Shown one piece after another: positions 46,270 to 54,199 of a DNA stretch of 64,000 nucleotides (position 1 is its first letter; every line of letters begins with the position of its first letter). Made by a program: the position numbers and the translations under genes. Under the pieces are notes generated by a model, which was not told where the DNA came from, searched no databases, and was given only the letters and a program-made list of their open reading frames with translations. This stretch comes from Candidatus Zixiibacteriota bacterium (GTDB lineage: Bacteria > Zixibacteria > MSB-5A5 > GN15 > FEB-12): NCBI GenBank assembly GCA_024280215.1, contig JAJRQO010000021.1, forward strand, positions 91,827 through 155,826, given 5' to 3'.

Positions 46270-46353
46270 ACAGCCCAATATTCTGTATCATATTACGGCG
46301 TATAAAGTTATAAAATTACTACATAGACATAACTGGTCGACAATACAGGGATG

Positions 46354-46373
46354 ATTGGTTCATATAAACCAAT
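46354..46373. promoter_or_regulatory. inverted repeat, candidate activator-binding (enhancer) site
   Basis: Perfect arms ATTGGTT and AACCAAT are separated by 6 bases, roughly 110-130 bases upstream of the predicted sigma-54 transcription start. That is the usual distance for NtrC-type enhancers. It also sits 8 bases past the stop of the response-regulator gene, so a weak terminator hairpin is the alternative, but no T-run follows. Confidence 0.5.
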
Positions 46374-46381
46374 TGGGTGAT

Positions 46382-47788
46382 TTAATCAACAATGTTAATT
46401 ATTTTGAAGATTTCATGCTTTTTGATGCGATAACGGAGAGCTTCACGACCGAGATGAAGTTTTCGAGCTGTCATGCTCACATTTCCATCAAATTGTCGTA
46501 ATGCCTGCAGGATAATCTGTTTGTCTAACTTTTCCAAGTCGATTCCATTTTCAGGAATATTAATTTCAATTTGAGAGTCTGAGTTAATGAGTAGTTTGTG
46601 TGATACTTCGTGTGAATCGTCAGAGATATTTAAATCTTTTACAAGAATTTCTCTATCTTTTTTAATAAAAGTAACCCGTTCCATCAACTGACGTAACTCT
46701 CTTACGTTTCCAGGCCATTTATAGGAAACAAGCAATTCCTTCGCTTCATCAGTTAAAACTTTATCAACTTTATACTTTTTGCTAAAACTGCTTAAAAAGA
46801 ATTCCGCTAAATCACAAATATCTTCTTTTCGTTCTCGAAGAGGTGGTAAGCTGATGGTCAGGTTATTAAGACGGTAATACAAGTCAGATCGAAATTTTTC
46901 CGTATCCTTTAAATCTCTGTTAGATGCCGCAACTATATGAACATCAACATCAATATCTTTTAGCCCACCGACTCGTCTGATAGTCTTCTGTTCAATCACC
47001 TGCAATAGCTTGACTTGTGTTTCAAGAGTCAAATCACCAATTTCATTTAAGAAAATTGTTCCGCCATTGGCAGTATCAAAGAGGCCAACTTTAAATCGGT
47101 CAGCACCAGTAAAAGCACCTTTTTCATATCCAAATAATTCAGCCTCTTCAAGTCCTTTTGGAAGCGTTGTACAATTAACTTCGATAAATGGTTTTTCCGC
47201 AAGCTTACCACGGTAATGAATAATTCGTGACAACAAATCTTTTCCAACTCCAGTTTCACCAACAATTAAAACAGGCGGATAATCAGATGCCGATGGAAGG
47301 TCCATCGATATAACGCTTTCAATAATTTTTACAATCTCCTGCATCTTAACAGAATTAAAAATCATCTTATCATCATCTGCTTTTTCTGCTTCAATCTCGT
47401 GATAATATGAAATCTCCTGCTTTAGCCTCGTATCGTTCAATGTACGTTCGATAGCCAAAACAACTTCATCGATATCCAATGGTTTCCGAAGAAAATCCGA
47501 TGCCCCAAACCTCAAAGCTTCTACAACCGAATTCATTGTTGCGTATGCTGAAGTTATAATCACAGAAATACCAGGGTCATATTTTTTTATTTCCTGCAAA
47601 CACTCAATACCTGACATACCCGGTAATTGAATATCAAGCAAAACAATATTTACTGGATTTTTTTTCAAAAACTCTAAGCCATCTTCTGATGATGTTACTG
47701 TTGAGCAATCATGCTTATTTTCCTGCAAAGCTCGACAAATTGATTTACCGAGTAATATTTCATCTTCTATAAAAAGTATTTGTGCCAT
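46382..47788 (-). CDS. NtrC-family sigma-54-dependent response regulator
   Basis: A 468-residue activator: receiver domain (1-120) with the phospho-acceptor Asp52 in VLLDIQLPGMSG; AAA+ domain (~140-385) with Walker A GETGVGKD, the sigma-54-contacting GAFTGA loop (residues 224-229), Walker B GGTIFLNEIGDL and the arginine finger region FRSDLYYRLNNL; and a Fis-type helix-turn-helix (LDKQIILQALRQFDGNVSMTARKLHLGREALRYRIKKH). It pairs with the kinase gene 39 bases upstream and most likely drives the glycan operon just downstream through its sigma-54 promoter. Confidence 0.95.
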   Translation of the reverse strand: MAQILFIEDEILLGKSICRALQENKHDCSTVTSSEDGLEFLKKNPVNIVLLDIQLPGMSGIECLQEIKKYDPGISVIITSAYATMNSVVEALRFGASDFLRKPLDIDEVVLAIERTLNDTRLKQEISYYHEIEAEKADDDKMIFNSVKMQEIVKIIESVISMDLPSASDYPPVLIVGETGVGKDLLSRIIHYRGKLAEKPFIEVNCTTLPKGLEEAELFGYEKGAFTGADRFKVGLFDTANGGTIFLNEIGDLTLETQVKLLQVIEQKTIRRVGGLKDIDVDVHIVAASNRDLKDTEKFRSDLYYRLNNLTISLPPLRERKEDICDLAEFFLSSFSKKYKVDKVLTDEAKELLVSYKWPGNVRELRQLMERVTFIKKDREILVKDLNISDDSHEVSHKLLINSDSQIEINIPENGIDLEKLDKQIILQALRQFDGNVSMTARKLHLGREALRYRIKKHEIFKIINIVD

Positions 47789-47827
47789 AACACCCTATCT
47801 ATACAATTTTTCTCAAAAAAGCAATCA

Positions 47828-49267
47828 TCAATTTTTCACTGGTATTTTTATAATTATCTTAGTACCTAATTTTTCAACACTCTCAACAAGTAACTTCCCA
47901 TAATGTAAATCTATAATTTTCTTCGCTTGTGATAAGCCTAAGCCAGTTCCCTTTTGTTTAGTAGTCACAAATGCCTGAAACAATTTCTTTTTAATTTTTT
48001 CGGAAATACCATCACCATCATCTTCAATCGTTACGACGACAATTGAAAAACCATCAGCATCTTGCTCCATCACAGTACAAATATTTATTTTTTCAGAATT
48101 TGCTTCCAAAGCATTATTTACAAAAACAGAAAATACTTGTTCAAGAAGAATCTGATCAGCTTGGATATCTAACAGCTCTCCGTAAGTTGTACTAACATTT
48201 ACACCAGTAGCATCTATCTTAGATTTTACTGCTCGTAATGATAATGTAACAATTTTATTTATATCAATTATTTCTTTAGTTATTTGTAATGGTTTGGCAA
48301 AGTCCAAAAATCGCTTTATCCAAAGATTGAGCCTGTCAATTGACTCTATAATATCATCAAAATATTCAACAAGCTCTGAATCATTTTCTCTTTTTCCTTT
48401 TAAGTACTGCACAGCCGCTCGAATTCCCGCCAAAGGGTTTTGAAGATTATGAGCGGTGTATGCTGCAACCTCACCCAAAGCTAAAACTCTTTCTTGATTT
48501 CTAACTCCTATTTCATACTCTTGAAGCGACCGAGCCATGCTGTTGATTGACAAAGCTAAATCACCCCATTCATCTTTTTGAATATCTTCAACGCGGGTGG
48601 TAAAATTACCAAGAGAAATTTTTTGAGTGACTTGATTTACAGATTCAATTGGATGTAGAAGCCAGCGCTGATTAAGTACAAGCAGTATAATCAATAAAAC
48701 TAAAACTACTGCAACAGACGATGCTATCAAAAAAACAGCTTTTTCACCAGCATCTTTTGATGAATCAATCGATCTCGCTCTTTGGTCTTGATAATATTTA
48801 TTAAAAATAAAAATATCATCGCTCACTTCATCAACAATTTCGTTTAGTCGTTGTCGAAGCTCACTTTTATCAAATTCCTTTTTAGAGTTTTCTTTTTGAT
48901 TAATAATACCATTTAGAATCCATTGAAGTTCCACTGAAGTTTCAGCAAGAGCTTCATAATGATCTCTTTCTTCTTCTAATGTTGCAATATTTTCAAATTC
49001 TTTAATCTTTAAATCAACAAAAGAGCCTATTTCAACAATCCTATTCGGTGACATCAAATCATCGTTGATATAGTCTCTACCCAAAGCAATCTGTTGATAC
49101 ATCATTGAACGAAGATTTTCTACAAGAGTTGACTTCACTTGTATAGACGTAAGACTATCTGCTGTTTCATTCCATTTTAAGATGGAAAAAAAAGAAATAC
49201 TGCTGACAATTATAAAAATTATCAACAGTATAGTATAAGAGATAAAAAGTTTCGATTTAATAGTCAT
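47828..49267 (-). CDS. membrane sensor histidine kinase
   Basis: A 479-residue kinase: transmembrane helices at ~8-29 and ~178-198 flank a ~150-residue helical periplasmic sensor domain (four-helix-bundle-like, charged, no recognised ligand motif). Then come a HAMP domain (~199-255), an HisKA domain with phospho-acceptor His273 in AYTAHNLQNPLAG, and a C-terminal HATPase with VNNALEANSE, EDDGDGISE and KGTGLGLSQAKKIID. It is the partner of the adjacent NtrC-type regulator. No ribosome-binding site is seen, so translation may be coupled to the methyltransferase 15 bases upstream. Confidence 0.93.
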   Translation of the reverse strand: MTIKSKLFISYTILLIIFIIVSSISFFSILKWNETADSLTSIQVKSTLVENLRSMMYQQIALGRDYINDDLMSPNRIVEIGSFVDLKIKEFENIATLEEERDHYEALAETSVELQWILNGIINQKENSKKEFDKSELRQRLNEIVDEVSDDIFIFNKYYQDQRARSIDSSKDAGEKAVFLIASSVAVVLVLLIILLVLNQRWLLHPIESVNQVTQKISLGNFTTRVEDIQKDEWGDLALSINSMARSLQEYEIGVRNQERVLALGEVAAYTAHNLQNPLAGIRAAVQYLKGKRENDSELVEYFDDIIESIDRLNLWIKRFLDFAKPLQITKEIIDINKIVTLSLRAVKSKIDATGVNVSTTYGELLDIQADQILLEQVFSVFVNNALEANSEKINICTVMEQDADGFSIVVVTIEDDGDGISEKIKKKLFQAFVTTKQKGTGLGLSQAKKIIDLHYGKLLVESVEKLGTKIIIKIPVKN

Positions 49268-49282
49268 AGGAGAAAAGTAATT

Positions 49283-49966
49283 CTATTTATATGCTTTTAC
49301 AAGCATTCTTCGTTCAGAAAAACCAGGAACTTTTCTTGCGGGCTTTAATTCATGATCACGATGAGTCCCCAAGATTTCTACTTTTGAAAAACCTGTCTGT
49401 TCTAATATCTCTAAAATAAAATTTTTGGTCGGTAACATATGCAGATGACCTTTTTTACTCATTTTTCGAACTAATGCTGACAGTTCAGGATGTTCAAGTG
49501 GCACCGCTTCTACAAATTCCAAAAACGCAATATGCTCAGTTAGGTCATAAACACGGTCTAATACTTGCATTGGGAATTTCAGATGATGAAATACCGCAAG
49601 AAAAAGCACATAGTCAAACCGACCTAATTCTTTTCTTTTCAATGAAAGAATATCAGTCGCCATAAATTTAACTTTGGAATTAAAGAGTGATTTTACAAAT
49701 TCAAATTTCTCTTTAGCCTTCGGGCTTTTATCGACAGCAATTATTTTCGATGCACCTCGTTTTTCAAATTCGAAGGAATAAAACCCTTCATTGCTCCCTA
49801 TATCCAAAACAGATTTTCCTGAAAGGTCAGCAGGTAACCCCATCAACTCGATTTTTTTTGATTCAGACTCACCAGTTTCTCCGTCCGTCACAATACCGTT
49901 GCCAAGTGGAATAGACTGATACCAATTAAATTTATTTGCTTTTTCTTGTATAGTTTTGCTATCCAA
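49283..49966 (-). CDS. SAM-dependent methyltransferase
   Basis: A 227-residue class I methyltransferase. The SAM site is SVLDIGSNEGFYSFEFEKRGASKIIAVDKSPKA, motif II FDYVLFLAVFHHLKFPMQVLDRVYDL, and the N-terminus FNWYQSIPLGNGIVTDGE resembles the CmoB/DUF1698-like subgroup that also occurs in polysaccharide clusters. The start codon is TTG with AAGGATG upstream; no ATG fits. It is 17 bases after the epimerase. A role in capping or decorating the glycan is plausible but not shown. Confidence 0.82.
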   Translation of the reverse strand: MDSKTIQEKANKFNWYQSIPLGNGIVTDGETGESESKKIELMGLPADLSGKSVLDIGSNEGFYSFEFEKRGASKIIAVDKSPKAKEKFEFVKSLFNSKVKFMATDILSLKRKELGRFDYVLFLAVFHHLKFPMQVLDRVYDLTEHIAFLEFVEAVPLEHPELSALVRKMSKKGHLHMLPTKNFILEILEQTGFSKVEILGTHRDHELKPARKVPGFSERRMLVKAYK

Positions 49967-49983
49967 CTGATAACATCCTTTCT

Positions 49984-50940
49984 TTATTTGTAATTATCTT
50001 TAAACCACAAAATTGTTTTTCTTAAGCCAGCTTGAAATGGCTGGAATTTTTGCAACCCTAACACATTTATTACTTTTGTAGGATCCGCAAGAGTACATGG
50101 ATCATCACCAGCTTTTAATGGAAGAAATGTAGGGGTTATATTCGTTTTTAATATTTTCTGAATCCCATCAAGTAAATCATTCACCGATGTTAATTGCCCA
50201 GGGCCAACATTAAAAACCTCACCTATCGCAGATTTTTTACGAGATGCTAACCTAAGAGCTTTGACAATATCACCAACATAGACAAAATCACGGGTTTGTT
50301 TCCCATCGCCATAAATTATCGGTTGAATACCACTAAGCAGCTTTGTCGCAAAACTTGGAATAACATTGGAATACTGTGAGCGAGGATTTTGTCTTGGTCC
50401 ATACACAGAGAAAAATCGCATCGATACAGTTTCAAGTTTATATAAATTCAAATACAAATCACACAGTTGCTCACCTATCAATTTTGATGCTGCATAGGGT
50501 GACGACCCTTTTACAACCATCGACTCTTTAAACGGAACCTTATTGCCAGCACCGTACACCGATGCCGACGAGACATACACAACTCGTTTGACATTATTTT
50601 GCCGTGCTGCTTCCAGAACATTCTGAGTACCACCAATATTTACATCCGATGTTTCAATAGGATTATCGACAGAATAAGGAACCGATGAAATCGCAGCAAG
50701 ATGATAAACTTCCACGGCATTTTTCATTACCTTTTTTAAGGCAGTATAATTACGTACATCATTCTTGACAAACGTTACATTTTTTAAGACTGTTGAAATA
50801 TTTTTCTTTATACCAGTAGAAAGATTATCGTATACAAAAACATCAAAGCCAGAGTTCACCAAACTTTCGACAAGATGCGATCCAATAAATCCCGCCCCAC
50901 CTGTTACTACTACTTTTTTCTTTATATTATTTTTGATAAT
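49984..50940 (-). CDS. NAD-dependent sugar epimerase (extended SDR) with a non-canonical start
   Basis: An SDR enzyme of the UDP-glucose/UDP-GlcNAc 4-epimerase group. It has VYHLAAISSVPYSVDNP, the catalytic Tyr/Lys in SPYAASKLIGEQL, and VSMRFFSVYGPRQNPRSQYSNVIP. The first canonical start, a TTG at 50862, would remove the essential NAD motif, yet the same frame continues upstream and encodes KKKVVVTGGAGFIGSHLVESLVNSGF. The open frame reaches a TGA at 50949; within it only ATT (50940), ATC (50937) or ATA codons can initiate, and GAGG lies just before them. I therefore extend the gene to 50940 (318 aa). It is first in the operon with the methyltransferase and two-component pair. Confidence 0.82.
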   Translation of the reverse strand: MIKNNIKKKVVVTGGAGFIGSHLVESLVNSGFDVFVYDNLSTGIKKNISTVLKNVTFVKNDVRNYTALKKVMKNAVEVYHLAAISSVPYSVDNPIETSDVNIGGTQNVLEAARQNNVKRVVYVSSASVYGAGNKVPFKESMVVKGSSPYAASKLIGEQLCDLYLNLYKLETVSMRFFSVYGPRQNPRSQYSNVIPSFATKLLSGIQPIIYGDGKQTRDFVYVGDIVKALRLASRKKSAIGEVFNVGPGQLTSVNDLLDGIQKILKTNITPTFLPLKAGDDPCTLADPTKVINVLGLQKFQPFQAGLRKTILWFKDNYK

Positions 50941-50949
50941 ACGACCTCA

Positions 50950-51420
50950 TCTTAAAATAGATTTTATAATTATTTAATCGGTTAGTTTATTAAATATATA
51001 AAAAGAGTTTTTTATACAAGGAAAATCTTTTGAGATTATACATTTTAGTGTTTTGCACTATATATAGGAAAAAAATATTTTAACCATTGTAATTTATTAC
51101 AAAATCTACTTTTTTTAGAAGATTTTATAAACAATTAAGGTTTACCTTTTTTTATCGCTGATCTATTTTTAATATATTTCCTCAACAGTAAGCAATCTCT
51201 TTAGTTTCTAACCATCAACATGGTGCGACCTTTTATCTTTAATGCAAGCTCTATTAAAGCTAACTCAGTAGGATATTTTAGAAGTATCTATACGGACTTA
51301 AAATCTTCTTCAATTAAATTTATATCCCCTCACACAGCATTCACATTACTAATAATAAGTTGGGTAGATGTTTGTATAACCTTTTGTAACAAGACCAAGT
51401 AGTTAGTATTATTTGGAATG
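50950..51420. other. intergenic region, no gene seen
   Basis: About 470 bases of low-GC sequence between the epimerase operon and the tRNA-Ser repeats. Short open frames here have no ribosome-binding site or protein-like composition. It must contain the promoter of the epimerase operon (a TATAAAAT box is near 50960 on the minus strand), but no convincing -35 is visible. Confidence 0.4.
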
Positions 51421-51603
51421 TTATGGCCGAGAACTTGAGAGACATATCGAACTTTGTTATATGAAAAATCGTAATAATTGGAAAAGTTTTCGTACTAATA
51501 AAGCCATTATTTTATGGCCGAGAACTTGGGATTTATAGCGGATTTACATTTATGATAAATAGTAACATTGGGGAAATTTATAATTTGAATAAAGCCATTT
51601 AAA
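51421..51603 (-). repeat. two degenerate ~91-bp direct repeats in register with tRNA-Ser
   Basis: Copies at 51421-51511 and 51512-51603 share TTATGGCCGAGAACTTG at one end and AATAAAGCCAT at the other (51497-51507 and 51588-51598), spaced 91 bases apart. The tRNA-Ser gene follows at the same period, and its CCA end (TGGCGGAGG on the plus strand) aligns with TGGCCGAGA of the repeats. On the minus strand the GCCAT…ATGGC-TTTATT junctions look like short terminators. Decayed tandem tRNA copies or repeated tRNA terminators are both possible. Confidence 0.5.
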
Positions 51604-51604
51604 A

Positions 51605-51692
51605 TGGCGGAGGAGGTAGGATTCGAACCCACGGTACCTTGCGGCACAACGGTTTTCAAGACCGCCGCATTCGACCACTCTGCCACTCCTCC
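51605..51692 (-). tRNA. tRNA-Ser (anticodon UGA), CCA encoded
   Basis: An 88-nt class II tRNA including CCA. The acceptor stem GGAGGAG pairs with CTCCTCC, the discriminator is G, and CCA is encoded at 51607-51605. The anticodon loop contains CTTGAAA with anticodon TGA, the variable arm is long and GC-rich (GTGCCGCAAGGTAC), and the T-arm has GGGTTCGAATCC. A GCCATTTTAAATGGC hairpin with TTTATT follows on the minus strand as a likely terminator. Confidence 0.95.
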
Positions 51693-51713
51693 GAAGGATT
51701 GTAGAGACAAGCG

Positions 51714-51744
51714 ATAATAACAGATTTTATCGGTCGTTTGTCAA
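51714..51744 (-). promoter_or_regulatory. tRNA-Ser promoter
   Basis: On the minus strand a perfect TTGACA (51744-51739) is followed after 18-19 bases by TTATTA/TATTAT (51720-51714). Transcription would start ~15 bases before the mature tRNA 5' end. Confidence 0.7.
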
Positions 51745-51766
51745 GAAATTATTTTATCAAATTAAA

Positions 51767-51795
51767 AAAGAGGAAGGCATACAGCCTTCCTCTTT
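51767..51795 (-). terminator. rho-independent terminator of the lipoprotein gene
   Basis: A perfect 12-bp stem AAAGAGGAAGGC / GCCTTCCTCTTT with loop ATACA. On the minus strand it is followed by TTTTAATTT. Confidence 0.92.
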
Positions 51796-51817
51796 GTGAC
51801 TTTCGATGATATGAAGA

Positions 51818-52726
51818 TTATTTTCTCGATGAAATTTTCCCCAACTTTGCCCCAATAGCAGTCGGTCCGCAGGTTTCCGTCACTGACCAAGTTGTTGTTC
51901 CATCACTATACGTGACAATTTCAGATGTTCCGTTAAAGGTTATTGTAATAGTCCAAGTACCGTCAATATTCAATGAATCAAGAGATGAACCTTGACCGCC
52001 TATACAATTTAGCATAATATTTTGAGTCCCAACAATTTGACCAGATGTTATACAATCGTCAAGTGCATCAATAACAAATACTAAGTTCGTTATTGTAAGA
52101 GTGTTATTCATATCTAAACTACAAGTATCAGTTAACTCTACATAAGTTGCTGTAAGTGTATCATTTGTATTTCCATTAATTGTAACAACTCCAAGAGAAT
52201 CAAACGTTGTTGCAGAAAGATCAAAGGACTGATGTCCTACACCTGAGCCGAAAGTATTATTTTGAAATGCATATTGTGCACGAATTTTGATTCCATTCAT
52301 TGTTGAATCAGGTAATGCAACAGGTGTATTATTAACAAGTGTTTGAATTGAATCAATTCCCTCTACTATTGTCGTATCGGAAAATTCAACAAATGTCGCA
52401 GCATAATCGAAGATATGCCAACCGTTGGAATATGAATAATTATTTGAAATGACAATTACAGTATCTGCTGTAGCTTTTGTATAAGCAATTTTAGATGGTG
52501 CTGCTGATGGAAATTGCATTTCTAGTAATTCAAAAGATAAGTCCAAACCGTTACCAGCCATTTCTGATGAAACAGTTCCAATAGAATCAGCAACAAATTG
52601 GAAAGATGCTGAACTCGTATCACCTATAATTAAATTTGACTCTGTTGCTGAATCTGAACCACAACCAATCATGCTTATCACAGTAATACAGACTGCAACA
52701 ATCGTTAATAAACTAAATTTTTTCAT
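51818..52726 (-). CDS. hypothetical lipoprotein
   Basis: A 302-residue lipoprotein with the lipobox ISMIGC (lipidated Cys ~22) and a Ser/Thr/Asp-rich beta-type mature part; four further Cys lie in the C-terminal half (DTCSLDM, DDCITSG, MLNCIGG, TETCGPT) and may pair. No family recognised. The start is the second in-frame ATG at 52726, because AAGGA lies 6 bases before it. It is divergently transcribed from the DtxR-like regulator and shares the operator-containing spacer, so metal-dependent control is possible (inference). Confidence 0.7.
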   Translation of the reverse strand: MKKFSLLTIVAVCITVISMIGCGSDSATESNLIIGDTSSASFQFVADSIGTVSSEMAGNGLDLSFELLEMQFPSAAPSKIAYTKATADTVIVISNNYSYSNGWHIFDYAATFVEFSDTTIVEGIDSIQTLVNNTPVALPDSTMNGIKIRAQYAFQNNTFGSGVGHQSFDLSATTFDSLGVVTINGNTNDTLTATYVELTDTCSLDMNNTLTITNLVFVIDALDDCITSGQIVGTQNIMLNCIGGQGSSLDSLNIDGTWTITITFNGTSEIVTYSDGTTTWSVTETCGPTAIGAKLGKISSRK

Positions 52727-52842
52727 TTTCATTCCTTCTTGTAGAAGTTATTATTTTAATACGTTTATTATATATCGACTAAATATTTAGTACAACTTAG
52801 ATAAATTTAATCCAATTTCAACAAAAATATTACCATAATATT

Positions 52843-52860
52843 TATTACCTTAAGGTAATA
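52843..52860. promoter_or_regulatory. operator 1, perfect 18-bp palindrome
   Basis: TATTACCTTAAGGTAATA, a perfect dyad just upstream of the -35 box of the regulator gene. The core TTACCT…AGGTAA recurs at operator 2. Likely bound by the DtxR/MntR-like protein encoded next to it. Confidence 0.7.
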
Positions 52861-52866
52861 TTTGTC

Positions 52867-52894
52867 TTGACTTACCATATAAGTGTTATATATT
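52867..52894 (+). promoter_or_regulatory. promoter of the metal regulator-transporter operon
   Basis: TTGACT (52867-52872), a 16-base spacer, then TATATT (52889-52894). It lies between the two palindromic operators. Confidence 0.55.
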
Positions 52895-52902
52895 CAAATA
52901 AA

Positions 52903-52916
52903 TTACCTAAAGGTAA
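52903..52916. promoter_or_regulatory. operator 2, near the transcription start
   Basis: TTACCTAAAGGTAA, with the same half-sites as operator 1 and a centre 58 bases downstream of it. It covers roughly +1 to +15, where bound repressor would block transcription. It ends 11 bases before the regulator's start codon and just upstream of its GGAG site. Confidence 0.65.
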
Positions 52917-52927
52917 TATATGGAGAT

Positions 52928-53416
52928 ATGATGATTTTAACTGCTGTACAACAAGATTACATTGAGACTATCTATAAACTATCGTCCGAGCTTACAGATA
53001 AAAAACTTCGGATTACTGATATCGCTGAAGCATTAGGTACTAAACTTCCGACAGTAACCCGCACAATTAAAAAATTAGTTGAATTCGGATACGTACATCA
53101 TGAAAGCCATGGCGGTGTTCTACTCACTCCAAATGGTACAAAAATAGCTGAAGAACTTGCTCATTTACATAATGACCTCATACGCTTTTTTACTGATGTT
53201 TTAGGAATGACTAAAAAACAAGCGATGATTGATGCCTGTCAAGCCGAACATGCTTTCTCATCTATCTCAGCACAAAAATTACATGAATTTCTCATCTACT
53301 ATCGAAATTTACCAGAAACAGAACAAGAAGTAATTTCGAGATTTAAAAATATTAAAAACAAAAAAAATGCGTTTAAAAATTTGCCGACTAATCAAACTTC
53401 TGGTTGGCGAGCTTAA
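52928..53416 (+). CDS. DtxR/MntR-family metal-dependent transcriptional repressor
   Basis: A 162-residue regulator. The N-terminal winged helix is LTAVQQDYIETIYKLSSELTDKKLRITDIAEALGTKLPTVTRTIKKLVEFGYVHHESHGGVLLTPNGTKIAEEL. The dimerisation/metal domain has HNDLIRFFTDVLGM…DACQAEHAFSSISAQKLHEFL, with the Cys, Glu and His of a DtxR-type metal site. The SH3-like third domain of DtxR is absent, so it is of MntR/TroR size. I start at the ATG at 52928 after GGAG; an immediately following ATG is equally possible. It very likely controls its own operon through the two palindromes. Confidence 0.9.
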   Translation: MMILTAVQQDYIETIYKLSSELTDKKLRITDIAEALGTKLPTVTRTIKKLVEFGYVHHESHGGVLLTPNGTKIAEELAHLHNDLIRFFTDVLGMTKKQAMIDACQAEHAFSSISAQKLHEFLIYYRNLPETEQEVISRFKNIKNKKNAFKNLPTNQTSGWRA

Positions 53417-53433
53417 ACATTTAAGGATTTGTA

Positions 53434-54198
53434 ATGACAATAATTGAAATGGGAATACTTGCATCTGTTCTTGCTGGACTCGCGACTGGAGTTGGAGCTT
53501 TGCCTGCCCTCTTTTTTAAAAATGTTCCTGATAGAGTATTAAACACAATGCTTGGCGGAGCTGCTGGTGTTATGCTTGCGGCGACATCGTTCTCCCTAAT
53601 TGTTCCAGGTATTGAACATGGTAACGATATTTGGCCTGGCATGGGAGTTTATGTTGTTTCTGCGGGCATGATGTTTGGTGCTATCTTTTTAGACCGTATT
53701 GACAAATGGATTCCGCATGAACATTTCCAGATGGGACATGAAGGACCTTCAAGTAAAATGAAACGTATCTGGCTATTCATCATCGCAATCACAATTCACA
53801 ATTTCCCAGAAGGTCTCGCTGTTGGTGTCGGATTTGGAGCTGGTGATGTAGGGGCTGGTACTTCACTTGCAATCGGTATTGGACTACAAAATATGCCAGA
53901 AGGTCTCGCTGTTGCTCTTCCTCTTCTCAGTTTAGGGTATAGCAAATGGAAATCTGTCGGTATTGCGACCGCTACTGGGCTTGTCGAACCTATCGGAGGT
54001 CTGCTTGGTGTTGGTATGGTCACCGAATTTCAACAAGTGCTTCCAATCGGTTTAGCTTTTGCTGCTGGTGCGATGTTATTTGTTATTTCAGATGAAATTA
54101 TTCCAGAGACACATTCCAAAGGTCGCTCACGTACCGCAACATTCGGCGTCATGATTGGTTTTATCATTATGATGGCAATGGATAACTTATTAGGATAA
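53434..54198 (+). CDS. ZIP-family divalent metal transporter
   Basis: A 254-residue inner-membrane protein with eight predicted helices. The diagnostic helix IV/V metal-site motifs are HNFPEGLAVGVGFGAGD and IGLQNMPEGLAVALPLLSLG, as in ZupT-like importers of Zn, Fe or Mn. A His/Glu-containing loop (HEHFQMGHEG) lies between helices III and IV. It is 17 bases downstream of the DtxR-like repressor, which indicates metal-responsive uptake of iron or manganese more than zinc (inference from regulator family). Confidence 0.92.
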   Translation: MTIIEMGILASVLAGLATGVGALPALFFKNVPDRVLNTMLGGAAGVMLAATSFSLIVPGIEHGNDIWPGMGVYVVSAGMMFGAIFLDRIDKWIPHEHFQMGHEGPSSKMKRIWLFIIAITIHNFPEGLAVGVGFGAGDVGAGTSLAIGIGLQNMPEGLAVALPLLSLGYSKWKSVGIATATGLVEPIGGLLGVGMVTEFQQVLPIGLAFAAGAMLFVISDEIIPETHSKGRSRTATFGVMIGFIIMMAMDNLLG

Positions 54199-54199
54199 C

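Noticed and set aside
46354-46373. Terminator of the response-regulator gene
   Set aside because: The stem is AT-rich and has no T-run on the minus strand; its distance from the sigma-54 promoter fits an activator site better. Not fully excluded.
51220-51402. A 60-codon frame in the 50.9-51.4 kb spacer
   Set aside because: No ribosome-binding site, no recognisable domain, and frames of this length occur by chance.
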